A DNA stretch of 64,000 nt from Rhodospirillales bacterium (GTDB lineage Bacteria > Pseudomonadota > Alphaproteobacteria > Rhodospirillales > Defluviicoccaceae), in the NCBI GenBank assembly GCA_016793925.1, contig JAEULH010000083.1, forward strand, positions 26,571 through 90,570. Direction: 5' to 3'. Below the pieces are notes generated by a model. That model was given only the letters and a program-made list of their open reading frames with translations, was not told where the DNA came from and did not search any database. The position numbers were made by a program, and so were the translations under genes. Below, piece after piece: positions 25,007-34,874 of the stretch; the first letter of the stretch is position 1; every line of letters starts with the position of its first letter.

Positions 25007-27832
25007 TCAGGGACCGGCCGGCCGCTCAGGATCCGACGCCGCCGGCGCGCCTGCGCCGTGCGCGCCGCGCCAGTAGGCGGGAATGTCGCGGCGATAGCGG
25101 CGCATGACGAGGTTGGCGATCAGCGCGGTCCAGCCCGTCTGGTGCGCCGCCCCCAGCCCCTGCCCGGTTTCTGCATGGAAGTATTCGTAGAACAACAACA
25201 GGTCGCGCCAGTGCGGGTCCATGGCGAACGGCGGCTGATCCGCCAGCGCCGGGACCGCCCCGCGGCCGCCGCCGGCGGTCCGCTCGCCGGTGTGGCGGTA
25301 CATGTCGACGATCCGCTCCGCGACCAGGGTGGCGATTTCGCGCAGGCTGAGCGTGCGACCGCCGAGGCAGGGTACCGGAACTCGAAAGTCTTCGCCGAGG
25401 AAGCGGTGGAAGCGCTCGATCGACTGGATCAGGAGGTAATTCACCGGCAACCAGACCGGGCCGCGCCAATTGGAGTTGCCGCCGAACATCGGCGATGTGG
25501 ACTCGCCCGGGACGTACTCGATGACCGCCTCGCCGATCCCCGGGAGGGTGCCGAGATTGCGCCGGTCGGCGTGGATCTTGCTGACGCTGCGGACCCCGTG
25601 GGGCGAGAGGAACTGCCGCTCGTCAAGAAGGCGCGTGAGGATCCGCGGCAGCATCGTGTGATCGACCAGCGCCAGCAGATGCTCGCCGCGCGCGTTCTCC
25701 GCGTCGGGACAGGCGCAGATGTGATGCCCCTGGAACGTGCCTCCCTTGTGCATGTGAAGGCCCGCCTTGAAGCGCGGGGCATGCGCGAGCAGGCGCTCGT
25801 CGACGACCTCGGTCGCGAACAGCGGGATCAGCCCGACCATGGAATAGACGTCGATGCGATGGACGCCGCCGTCCGGCGTAACGATCAGGTCCTTGAAGAA
25901 GCCGCTCTCCGGATCCCACAACGACACCCCGGCGCCGCTGTGTCCGCCGATGGCGTCGGCAATGGCCAGGAACTGCTCGTAGGTCAGGATCGCGATGTCC
26001 TCGTACTCCGGATCGATCGCGTTCAGCTCCAGGGCGATCACGGTCATGTCCAGCGCGAACATCGCCATCCAGCCGGTCGCGTCGGCCTGCTTCAGGCTGT
26101 AGCCGAAGGGGAGCGGGTGCGACCGGTCGGTGACGGAGATGTTGTCGAGGCCGAGGAAGCCGCCCTCGAAGACGTTCTGACCGTCCGCGTCCTTGCGGTT
26201 GATCCACCAGGCGTAGTTGAGCAGAAGCTTGTGGAAAACCCGCTTGAGAAAGCCGTGGTCGCCGACGCCGCGCTGGACCCGCTCGGCGCGGAACGCCTTG
26301 AGCGCGGCCATGGCGTGCACCGGCGGGTTGACGTCGCCGAAGTTCCACTCGTAGGCGGGAATCTGTCCGTTGGGGTTGAGGTAGCGCTCCGACACCATCA
26401 GCTCGACCTGGTCCTTGGCGAAGTCGATGTCGATCAGGGCCAGGGCGCTGCAGTGGAAGGCGAGATCCCAGGCGGCGAACCAGGGATACTCCCAGGCGTC
26501 CGGCATCGAGATGATGTCGCGGGCTTTCAGCGTCTTCCAGCCTCGGTTGCGCCCGTCCAGCCGGCTCGCCGGCGGCGGGAACAGGTCGCCCTGCAACCAC
26601 CGCTCGACGTCGTAGTGATAGAACTGCTTGGTCCAGATGACGCCCGCCAGCGCCTGACGGATGATGCCCTGATCCTCGGGCCGGGCCGCCGGCTGCAGGT
26701 CATGGAAGAAGACGTCCGCCTCGCTGCGGCGGGTCGCCAGGATCACCTCGGTGCGCGCGAACGGGGTTGACAGCGACTTGGCCGAGAGCACCAGGTCGAC
26801 GCGGACGCTGTGCCCGGCAGGCACGTCGTAGCCGTGCCAGGCGGCGAACTTGCTGCCCGCCTTCGCCGCATTTACGGCGCTCGCGTCGCCGCCGACCACG
26901 CGGTCGTGGAAGGCGTCCTTCGCCGAAGCGCCGGCGTTGCCGATGCCGAACAACCGGTCGCTGTTGGTGTCATTCTCGCAGAAGAGTTCCCGGGCGGCCT
27001 GCCGCCCATACAGGAAGTAGTGGCCGAGGTCGGAATGGTCGGCGCGCACGCACCATGCCGCGCCCAGGGGCGCGCTCTGCGCACGGATCTCGGGCTTGCG
27101 CTCGCCGCGCCGCGAGGCCTCCTCCGACCCGCGCTCGGCCTCGCCGCCGGCGTTGTCGCCGGGCTCGCCCCACGACCAGGTGTTGCGGAACCAGAGCGTC
27201 GGCAGAAGGTGCAGCTCGGCCGTCTCGGGGCCGCGGTTGGCCGCATCGATCCGGATGTGGATTTCGTCGACGCCGGCCTTGGCGTAGGTCACACCGATAT
27301 CGAAGTAGCGGTTCTCGGCGAACGCGCCCGCTTCCAGCAGCCCGAAGGGCGGGTCGAACCTGCTGCGCCGCGCGTTTTCCTCGACCAGCGCCGCGTAGGG
27401 GAACGCCGTTTGCGGATACTTGTAGAGATAGCGCAGGTAGCTGTGGCTGGGCGTCGCGTCGAGATAGAAGTAATACTCCTTCACGTCCTCGCCGCGATTG
27501 CCCTGCGCGCCGGTGAGGCCGAACGCCCGCTCCTTGAGGATCGGGTCGCGACCGTTCCACAGGGCCAGCGCAAAACACAAGGTCTGGTTCTCGTCGCAGA
27601 TGCCGCCGAGGCCGTCCTCGCTCCAGCGATAGGCGCGGGCGCGAGCGTGTTCGTGCGGCAAAAAGCTCCAGGCGTCGCCGCCGGCGCCGTAGTCTTCGCG
27701 GACGGTTCCCCACGCCCGCTCCGCCAGGTACGGCCCCCACAACCGCCAGTTTTCGGCGCCGCGACGCTGGTTTTCCAGTCGGCGGCGCTCGGCGCCTGCC
27801 GCGCGGTCGTCGTCCCGGGCATGCTCGTCCAT
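25007..27832 (-). CDS. GH63-like glycoside hydrolase (MGH1-type)
   Basis: A 941-residue cytoplasmic protein of the bacterial GH63-like group, which includes glucosylglycerate hydrolases and relatives of eukaryotic processing glucosidase I. There is no signal peptide. The N-terminal beta-sandwich begins ENWRLWGPYLAERAWGTVREDYG. The (alpha/alpha)6 catalytic barrel contains DAWEYPWFAAWDLAFHCSALALID, PAYEWNFGDVNPPVHAMA and GFLGLDNISV. Its last part is GGNSNWRGPVWLPVNYLLIQSIERF, with LLFYEYFHAETGQGLGAAHQTGWTALIANLVM at the C-terminus. The Asp in AAWDLAF and the Glu in the C-terminal region are plausible catalytic acids. Its substrate may be a compatible solute or storage oligosaccharide. It is downstream of no obvious partner, with the DJ-1-like gene next. 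Confidence 0.8.
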   Translation of the reverse strand: MDEHARDDDRAAGAERRRLENQRRGAENWRLWGPYLAERAWGTVREDYGAGGDAWSFLPHEHARARAYRWSEDGLGGICDENQTLCFALALWNGRDPILKERAFGLTGAQGNRGEDVKEYYFYLDATPSHSYLRYLYKYPQTAFPYAALVEENARRSRFDPPFGLLEAGAFAENRYFDIGVTYAKAGVDEIHIRIDAANRGPETAELHLLPTLWFRNTWSWGEPGDNAGGEAERGSEEASRRGERKPEIRAQSAPLGAAWCVRADHSDLGHYFLYGRQAARELFCENDTNSDRLFGIGNAGASAKDAFHDRVVGGDASAVNAAKAGSKFAAWHGYDVPAGHSVRVDLVLSAKSLSTPFARTEVILATRRSEADVFFHDLQPAARPEDQGIIRQALAGVIWTKQFYHYDVERWLQGDLFPPPASRLDGRNRGWKTLKARDIISMPDAWEYPWFAAWDLAFHCSALALIDIDFAKDQVELMVSERYLNPNGQIPAYEWNFGDVNPPVHAMAALKAFRAERVQRGVGDHGFLKRVFHKLLLNYAWWINRKDADGQNVFEGGFLGLDNISVTDRSHPLPFGYSLKQADATGWMAMFALDMTVIALELNAIDPEYEDIAILTYEQFLAIADAIGGHSGAGVSLWDPESGFFKDLIVTPDGGVHRIDVYSMVGLIPLFATEVVDERLLAHAPRFKAGLHMHKGGTFQGHHICACPDAENARGEHLLALVDHTMLPRILTRLLDERQFLSPHGVRSVSKIHADRRNLGTLPGIGEAVIEYVPGESTSPMFGGNSNWRGPVWLPVNYLLIQSIERFHRFLGEDFRVPVPCLGGRTLSLREIATLVAERIVDMYRHTGERTAGGGRGAVPALADQPPFAMDPHWRDLLLFYEYFHAETGQGLGAAHQTGWTALIANLVMRRYRRDIPAYWRGAHGAGAPAASDPERPAGP

Positions 27833-28005
27833 ATCCGCTCCTCGCCGAACCCCTCGGCTCGATCCGAGGTTAGGTCAAGCCGCGACCGCTGGCGAGAGGC
27901 GGTTTTTGGGACGGAAGCGGCGACCTGGAAGAGCTGCCGGCAGTGCCTGAAGCGCGTTGGGCTTGCGCAGTCGCAGTTGTGGTGGCGACCTGCGGACGTC
28001 CTCCC

Positions 28006-29379
28006 TCACCGCCTGAACGTCGCGGCGAGTTCGAGATGAGGTGACCAGAGGAACTGGTCGACCGGCGTTACCGTTTCGAGGCGGAAGCCGCCGCCCGCGA
28101 GAAGCCGCGCGTCGCGGATGAAGGTCGCAAGATTGCAGGAGATCGCGACCACGACGGGCACGGGCGAGTCCGCGAGAAACATCGCCTGGGCGCGAGCGCC
28201 GGCCCGCGGCGGATCGAACGCCACCGCGTCGAAGCGGCGGAGTTCGTCCGGCTCCAGGGGCCGGGCGAACAGGTTGCGCCGTTCGGTCGTGAGGCCGGTT
28301 TTGCCGCGCACGGCCGCCGCCAGCGCCGCCACGGCCGCTTCATCGCCATCGACGGCATGAATCCTTTTGCCTGCGGCGGCCAGGGCGAGAGCGAACACGC
28401 CAAGGCCGCAGAACAGGTCGGCTGCGGTATTTGCCTGCGCCATGGCTGCAAGCACGGCCTGCGTGAGCGCGGCCTCGCCAAGGCCGCTCGCCTGAAGGAA
28501 GGCGTCGGGTGGAACGGCAACGGCGCTCCCGCCATGAACGACGGCGACCGGCCGGTGCTGGACGACGGGTTCGGCCGGCGCCGCCGGTTTCCGCCGCCAC
28601 GAGAGCCGGGCCAGCCCTGCTTCGCAGGCAAAGCATGACCACCGTTCGCGCAGGCTGGCCGACGGCGGGTCCGACCAGTCGAAGACGACATCGAGGCCGC
28701 CATTCAGGCGGCTGATTGCGACCCGCGTCTTCCCGCCGCGCGCGAGCGTCCCGTCGAGAAGCTCGCGCAACATGGGAACAACAGCCGCGATGTCGGGATC
28801 GAGGACCGGACACGCCGACAGGTCGATTACATCGTTGCTGCGGGCGGCGGCAAATCCGACGCAGACCCGCGACCCCGCCGCAGCCGCTCGGACAGCGGTG
28901 AAGGTTGCGCGCCGGCGGGCGCCGGGCGGGATGCGGACCGGCGACGCCACGGACGCGTCGCCGAGACCGGCGCGATCCAGCGCCAGCCGCAGTCGCCCCA
29001 GCTTCCAGGCGATGTAGTCGTCGTCACCCAGATGCTGCAGGGCGCAACCGCCGCAGCGGGCGAAGTGAGGGCACGGCGCTTCGGTCCGGCCTGGCCCTGG
29101 CCGCAGGATGGCGACGATCTCCGCCATCCGGCCGTCGCCGTGGGACGGACCGATCCGGACGCGCAGCCGATCGCCGGGCAGGCTCTTGGCAATGAACAAT
29201 TTTTCTCCATCCGGGCCGACCGCCAGGCCGTCGCCGCGGCTGCCAAGGCCGGTGACCTCGACCTCGACCGGCGCCCCGCTGGACGCTTCGGCGGCTTGCC
29301 GCTGCCGCACCCGCCGCGATGGCCGCTTGGTTTGGGCGGAGCCTCGCCCGGTCGAGCGCACCTTCCGCATGTGCACCAT
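28006..29379 (-). CDS. 23S rRNA/tRNA uracil-C5-methyltransferase, TrmA/RlmC/RlmD family
   Basis: Methylates a uridine C5 in structured RNA using SAM. The roughly 457-residue protein begins with a basic leader. A TRAM domain follows (VEVEVTGLGSRGDGLAVGPDG). Next is an iron-sulfur cysteine cluster, CPHFARCGGCALQHL (C-x5-C-x2-C, with a fourth Cys further on in SACPVLDP). The SAM domain has ADLFCGLGVFALALA, FDAVAFDPPRAGARAQ and the catalytic Cys in VVAISCNLATFIRDARLL. The C-terminal DQFLWSPHLELAATFRR matches the family end. The frame is open to 29562, but the ATG at 29379 (or 29370) fits the TRAM domain better, and the longer version would overlap the promoter of the predicted sRNA. Confidence 0.88.
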   Translation of the reverse strand: MVHMRKVRSTGRGSAQTKRPSRRVRQRQAAEASSGAPVEVEVTGLGSRGDGLAVGPDGEKLFIAKSLPGDRLRVRIGPSHGDGRMAEIVAILRPGPGRTEAPCPHFARCGGCALQHLGDDDYIAWKLGRLRLALDRAGLGDASVASPVRIPPGARRRATFTAVRAAAAGSRVCVGFAAARSNDVIDLSACPVLDPDIAAVVPMLRELLDGTLARGGKTRVAISRLNGGLDVVFDWSDPPSASLRERWSCFACEAGLARLSWRRKPAAPAEPVVQHRPVAVVHGGSAVAVPPDAFLQASGLGEAALTQAVLAAMAQANTAADLFCGLGVFALALAAAGKRIHAVDGDEAAVAALAAAVRGKTGLTTERRNLFARPLEPDELRRFDAVAFDPPRAGARAQAMFLADSPVPVVVAISCNLATFIRDARLLAGGGFRLETVTPVDQFLWSPHLELAATFRR

Positions 29380-29490
29380 CCCGTTGGTTTCCTTACACAG
29401 GCGATTTCGTCGCAGCGAAGCTCTTCTTCCGGCACGGTCGGAACGGCGCGGCATGCATGGCCCGCATAGCTTCGCTGCACATTTTTTGGT

Positions 29491-29519
29491 TTGCAGCGTC
29501 GATCGAGCTGCGCTATATA
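29491..29519 (+). promoter_or_regulatory. Sigma70-type promoter of a predicted sRNA
   Basis: TTGCAG at 29491-29496 and TATATA at 29514-29519 are separated by exactly 17 bases. This is one of the best -35/-10 pairs in the window. Transcription would start near 29526 and read through the structured region toward the terminator at 29665-29691. No coding sequence on this strand would be served by it. Confidence 0.6.
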
Positions 29520-29525
29520 AGCGAA

Positions 29526-29691
29526 CGATGGTGTTGCGGTGCAGCATTCGCTTTGAGCGCAACGCCCACGAGTTTCAGAGTTTTCGAGTGCAACGCTCGA
29601 AAAAGGGGCCTGTTTCCGAACAGGTCCTACGTCTCCCAGACGTGAAGCCTCCCTGTTGGACTTGAGCCGGGCTTTTTAGCCCGGCTTTTTT
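29526..29691 (+). ncRNA. Predicted structured small RNA, possibly of the suhB/MmgR (alpha-r8) type
   Basis: A roughly 165-nt unit on the plus strand, antisense to no gene body, between the RNA methyltransferase and ZIP genes. Visible hairpins are 29530-29538 with 29558-29566 (9 bp), 29581-29588 with 29596-29603 (8 bp), 29607-29614 with 29619-29626 (8 bp, UCCG loop), and 29629-29634 with 29638-29643 (6 bp, CCC loop). A single-stranded CCUCCCUGUUGGACUUGA segment (29649-29666) sits before the terminator. CCUCCC is complementary to Shine-Dalgarno sequences. This 3' part resembles, from memory, the conserved core of alphaproteobacterial suhB/MmgR sRNAs, which in Sinorhizobium affect PHB storage. 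The family assignment is not verified. Confidence 0.6.
29665..29691 (+). terminator. Rho-independent terminator of the predicted sRNA
   Basis: An 8-bp GC-rich stem (AGCCGGGC pairing with GCCCGGCT) with a TTTTTA loop is followed by a run of six T on the plus strand. The opposite strand has no matching T-run downstream of the hairpin, so it terminates plus-strand transcription. Both flanking protein genes lie on the minus strand, so only the sRNA can use it. Confidence 0.85.
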
Positions 29692-29721
29692 CTGCGTGTT
29701 GCCGTTCAGACGCATTGTCGT

Positions 29722-30534
29722 TCAGACGAGGTCGGCTGCGACCACGTCGAGGATCATCATCGCCGCGAAACCGGCCACCAAGCCGAAGGTGGATTCGCTT
29801 TCGTGGCCGTTGCCGTGGGTCTCGGGGATGATCTCGTGGCTGATGACGAACAGCATGGCGCCGGCGGCCCCCGACAGGCCCAGGGGCAGGAAGGTCTGCG
29901 ACAAAGACACGAACCACGCCCCGGTCAAGCCGCCGACCGTCTCGACGACGCCGGTCGCAAGCGCGACCAGCACCGCCTTCGCACGACTGTAGTTGAGGCT
30001 GAGGAGCGCCAGGGCGACGACGAAGCCTTCGGGCAGGTTCTGCAGGAAGATCCCGCCCATCAGCGCGAGCCCGTTGGCGACGTTGCCGCCGCCGAAACCG
30101 ACGCCGACCGCGGCGCCCTCCGGAAAATTGTGCAGGGTGATGGCGAAGACGAAGAGCCAGATCCGCCGCACCGTGCTTGGCGAGTGATGTTCATGGTCGA
30201 GGAAGAAATGCTCGTGCGGCAGATAGCGGTGCGCAAGCCAGATGCCGCCCGCGCCAACGAGCATCCCCAGGGCGACGAGAACGACGCCGCCCAGCACGCT
30301 GCCGGCCTGCGCCGACCCGGCGTCGAGTCCGGGGAGGATCAACGAAAAGGAGACAGCCGCCAGCATGATGCCGGCCGATCCGCCGAGCAGGACGTCCTGG
30401 AGACGGCGCGACGCGTTCGAAATCAGCAGCACCGGCAGGGCGCCGATGCCGGTCGCCAGGCTCGCGATCAGACTGGCGAGGCTGCCCGCATGGACCGGCG
30501 ACAGGCTCGAAAAGTAGGCGACGACCGCGTCCAC
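29722..30534 (-). CDS. ZIP family metal transporter
   Basis: A 270-residue polytopic membrane protein of the ZIP (ZupT-like) family, importing divalent metals such as zinc. About eight membrane helices are visible. Helix IV carries FAITLHNFPEGAAVGVGFGGGN (HNFPEG metal site) and helix V carries ALMGGIFLQNLPEGFVVALAL (QNLPEG). Near the end VISHEIIPETHG holds the later conserved site. The cytoplasmic loop between helices III and IV is His-rich (LPHEHFFLDHEHHS), as in many ZIP proteins. The start is GTG 30534. Metal specificity cannot be read from the sequence. Confidence 0.92.
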   Translation of the reverse strand: MDAVVAYFSSLSPVHAGSLASLIASLATGIGALPVLLISNASRRLQDVLLGGSAGIMLAAVSFSLILPGLDAGSAQAGSVLGGVVLVALGMLVGAGGIWLAHRYLPHEHFFLDHEHHSPSTVRRIWLFVFAITLHNFPEGAAVGVGFGGGNVANGLALMGGIFLQNLPEGFVVALALLSLNYSRAKAVLVALATGVVETVGGLTGAWFVSLSQTFLPLGLSGAAGAMLFVISHEIIPETHGNGHESESTFGLVAGFAAMMILDVVAADLV

Positions 30535-30591
30535 CGGGATTCCTTCACGTGGTTCCCTGTCGAATCCCGGTCGACGCGCGCTGCCTCGATC

Positions 30592-32625
30592 TCAGGACGC
30601 CTGCTGCGCGGCGCGCTGGGCGATCACGTCGTCGGCGAGCCGGCCGGTCAGTTCCTGCAGGTGGTCGAAACTCCATTCGAAGGTGCCGACGCCAAGCGTC
30701 GCCGAGCGCAACTCGATGATCAGGTCGTACATCTCCGCCTGGGGCAGCAGCACCGCAACCTCGTCCCAGCCCTGCCAATCGGTGCGCGCCTGAAAACCGA
30801 GGATCTGGCCGCGACGGCCGCTGACCAGGCGCTGGATGCGCGAGGTGAACTCCGAGGGCACCGAGATCTTGAAGTTGAAGATCGGCTCGAGGATGACCGG
30901 ATTGCATTTCGGCATGCCCTCGCGCATCGCCTGCTGCGCCGCCTTGCGGAAGGCCATGTCCGAGCTGTCGACGGTATGGAACTGGCCGTCGGTCAAGGTC
31001 ACGGCGAGGTCGACCACCGAAAAGCCGAGCGGTCCGCGGTTCATGTATTCGCGCACGCCGGCTTCGACCGCGGGGATGTATTGCTTGGGCACCACGCCGC
31101 CGGTGATCGAGTCCGAAAAGGCAAAGCCGCTGCCGCGCGGGAGCGGCTTGATGTCGATGTGGACGTCGCCGAATTCGCCGTGGCCGCCCGACTGCTTCTT
31201 GTGCCGGGCGTGCTGACTGACCGCCGCGCGAATCGTTTCCTTGTAGGGAATCTGCGGCCGGTGCGAGACCATCTGGACGTTGTAGCGATTGCGCAGGCGG
31301 TCGAGCGCGATCGCGAGGTGCATCTCGCCCTGGCCCCACAGCAGCATCTCCCCGGTGTCGGGGTCGTGGCCGAAGGACAGCGACGGGTCTTCCTCGACCA
31401 GCCGGGCGAGCGCGCTGGTGAGCTTCACTTCGTCGGCGCGCTGCTCGGCGTGAACCGCCAGCGCGAACAACGGCTTCAGCGGCGGCGGCCATGGCTGGCC
31501 GCCGAGTTTGCCGCTCGCGGAAAGCAGGGTTCCGGTCGTCGCGTTGTCAAGGCGGCCGAGCGCGACCACCTCGCCGGCCTGCGCACCGGTCCTCTTCTCC
31601 AGCCGGGCGCCGAGGGGACGATTGACCCCGCTCACCCGCTCCCCGTTCAGGGTCATGCCGTCGGCGATCTCGCCGCGCCAGACCCGAACGTACGACAGCT
31701 TGCCGGTGTGCGCGGCATGGACGCTTTTGAAAATCCGCGCGCACGGTTCGCCGGCATCGGGAACCTCGAGCCGGGCCGCGGTCACCGCCGGTTCGGGCGC
31801 TTCGTGCCGCAGCGCCTTCATCAGCCGGGTGACGCCGTGCATGGACTCCGCGCAGCCGAAGAAGACCGGCACGATCAGATCGTCGGCAAGGTCGCGGCTC
31901 AGACCGGCATAGATCTCGTCGGTCGGCGGCACCACGTCTTCCAGGAGCTTCTCGAGCAGGTCGTCGTCGAAGTCGGCGATGGCCTCGAGCATATCCCGGC
32001 GCGCTTCCTGCTCCTGCTCGGCCGCGTCCTCGGGCAGGCTGATGAGCTCCGAGCGCTGGCCCGGCGACCAGCGGAAGGCGCGTTCGCTGACGAGGTCGAC
32101 GAAGCCGGTGATCTGTCCCTGCTTCTCGCGCAGCGGGATCTCGCGCAGGACCAGCGGCCGCGCCGACAGCGCCTGCAGCGCCTCAAGCGTGGCCCGCACG
32201 CTGGTTTCGGCCTGATCCATCTTGTTGATGAAGACGATGTGCGGAACGCCGTTATCGTCGAGAAAGCGAAGCAGCGGCGCGACCGTCAGGACCTTGTCCG
32301 GCGCCGGCTCGCAAACCAGAACGGCGATGTCGGCCACAAGCAGGGCGCTGTAGGAGTCCTGGATCAGCTCGATGTTGCCGGGGCAATCGAGGAACGTCCA
32401 GGTCTCGTCCAGATATTCGGTCACGGCCACGTTGAGTTCGGTACTCATCTGCCGCGCGCGGGCTTCCGCGGAAGCATCGCCTACGGTGTTGCCGTCGCGC
32501 ACGCTGCCCTTGCGCGTGGTCGCGCCGGTGAGCGACAGGATGCTTTCCAGAAGCGAGGTCTTGCCGCTGAGGTAAGGGCCGACGAGCGCCGCGCAGCGGG
32601 GCGGCGAAGGCGATTTCCTGCTCAC
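30592..32625 (-). CDS. Elongation factor G-like translational GTPase (divergent paralogue)
   Basis: A 677-residue protein with EF-G domain order: G domain, domain II and domains III-V (the last part includes GGHGEFGDVHIDIKPLPRGSGFAFSDSITGG and NFKISVPSEFTSRIQRLVSGRRGQILGF). The P-loop is GPYLSGKTSLLE and G4 is FINKMD. G3 reads LDCPGNIEL, so the catalytic His of the canonical PGH motif is Asn, which predicts altered GTP hydrolysis. It is therefore unlikely to be the housekeeping EF-G and is more like the uncharacterised EF-G-like/FusA2 group. GTG 32625 has GGGAG seven bases upstream, while an ATG at 32676 lacks a ribosome site. Confidence 0.85.
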   Translation of the reverse strand: MSRKSPSPPRCAALVGPYLSGKTSLLESILSLTGATTRKGSVRDGNTVGDASAEARARQMSTELNVAVTEYLDETWTFLDCPGNIELIQDSYSALLVADIAVLVCEPAPDKVLTVAPLLRFLDDNGVPHIVFINKMDQAETSVRATLEALQALSARPLVLREIPLREKQGQITGFVDLVSERAFRWSPGQRSELISLPEDAAEQEQEARRDMLEAIADFDDDLLEKLLEDVVPPTDEIYAGLSRDLADDLIVPVFFGCAESMHGVTRLMKALRHEAPEPAVTAARLEVPDAGEPCARIFKSVHAAHTGKLSYVRVWRGEIADGMTLNGERVSGVNRPLGARLEKRTGAQAGEVVALGRLDNATTGTLLSASGKLGGQPWPPPLKPLFALAVHAEQRADEVKLTSALARLVEEDPSLSFGHDPDTGEMLLWGQGEMHLAIALDRLRNRYNVQMVSHRPQIPYKETIRAAVSQHARHKKQSGGHGEFGDVHIDIKPLPRGSGFAFSDSITGGVVPKQYIPAVEAGVREYMNRGPLGFSVVDLAVTLTDGQFHTVDSSDMAFRKAAQQAMREGMPKCNPVILEPIFNFKISVPSEFTSRIQRLVSGRRGQILGFQARTDWQGWDEVAVLLPQAEMYDLIIELRSATLGVGTFEWSFDHLQELTGRLADDVIAQRAAQQAS

Positions 32626-32734
32626 GAGCGTTCTCCCGGGGCATGGCTTCTTGGCGGGCGCGCGAACGCGCCACATTACGTTGTGGCGTCAGCCTACCGC
32701 CTCAAGGCAGTGAATCAAGCGCAAAACCGGACGT

Positions 32735-33979
<1,245 letters not shown>

Positions 33980-34233
33980 TTAGGGTCCGGCCAAAGCGCC
34001 CGCAACCCCGCACGTGGCGTCAGTGGCATCCGCTTGCCGGCGGTGGCTTGGCGTCCGCCGCTCGGGATGGCGCGGCAACCGCGGCGATAGCGTGAAGCGC
34101 GCAAATTCATGCCAATAGTTAGCGTACAAGTTACTATGATTACGAATTGTTAACTATGTCTATATTTCGGCGACACGGTACCCTGCCGCCGTTAGAGGGC
34201 CAGCATTGGCTTAACAAGGGGAGGGACCACCGG

Positions 34234-34374
34234 ATGCGCTGGTTGCTTGTCGTAATGACCTTGGCGCTGCTCGCAGGATGCGCCACGGCGCAGGAAGTCT
34301 GCACCAAGAAAGGCTACGACCCGGGAACGGATGCGTACGCCAAGTGCATGAAACAGCAGAGCATTCCCGACTAG
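34234..34374 (+). CDS. Small lipoprotein (46 aa)
   Basis: A 46-residue protein. Its first 17 residues form a lipoprotein signal (LLVVMTLALLAGC), with the lipobox LAGC at the cleavage site. The mature part, about 30 residues, contains CTKKGYDPGTDAYAKCM, a two-cysteine C-x-G-x-PGT-x-Y-x-C pattern seen in other tiny exported proteins. The start ATG 34234 is preceded by GGGAGGGACC. The upstream region is unusually AT-rich (34110-34170) with a TATATT box at 34161-34166. Function unknown. Confidence 0.7.
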   Translation: MRWLLVVMTLALLAGCATAQEVCTKKGYDPGTDAYAKCMKQQSIPD

Positions 34375-34603
34375 GACCTGATCGTGATCTAGAGTTCTTG
34401 CGAGGCTGGCTACAGGCAGCCAAGTGCGGGTCGCGCTGACGTGCGCCCGGCACTTTTTGCGCCTGTTGACGGCGCCTCGCCCGCTCGCGCCGATCGGCAG
34501 CCCGACGGCAACGAGCCGTGGCCGTTCCGGCCTCTCCCGAAGCCATCGTCGCCTGCACTTACGTCCGGATGGGCGCTTGCCCGGCCTGCCGCCTTCAGCT
34601 CGA

Positions 34604-34690
34604 TGGTGCGGGCGGTCGGACTCGAACCGACACTCTGTCACCAGAACCGGATTTTGAGTCCGGCGCGTCTGCCAATTCCGCCACGCCCGC
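34604..34690 (-). tRNA. tRNA-Leu (CAA)
   Basis: On the minus strand the 87-nt sequence starts GCGGGCG and ends CGCCCGC-A-CCA, a perfect 7-bp acceptor stem with an encoded CCA (34604-34606). The anticodon stem CCGGA/TCCGG encloses the loop CTCAAAA, so the anticodon is CAA, reading the Leu codon UUG. A long variable arm (about TTCTGGTGACAGAG) marks a class II tRNA, and the T-arm contains GGTTCGAGTCC. No neighbouring tRNA was found. Confidence 0.97.
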
Positions 34691-34874
34691 CGTGCGCATC
34701 ATCGATCGGCACAGGAATAGGGGACTATAGCTCGCGGCGACGCGAGGTCAACGTCATGCGCGCGGATCCTCGCACGCCGTCGGCGGCGGTCGAAGACGCC
34801 CGACGCCGGCGCGGTCGATACCGTCGTCGTGAAGCGAACGCCTGCGCTCGAAGCGAACGAAGCGAGCGCGCCGG

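Noticed and set aside
34110..34175. AT-rich tract as promoter or excision footprint
   Set aside because: A TATATT box exists at 34161-34166 but no -35 at suitable distance; no repeats or att-like duplication seen around the nearby tRNA-Leu.
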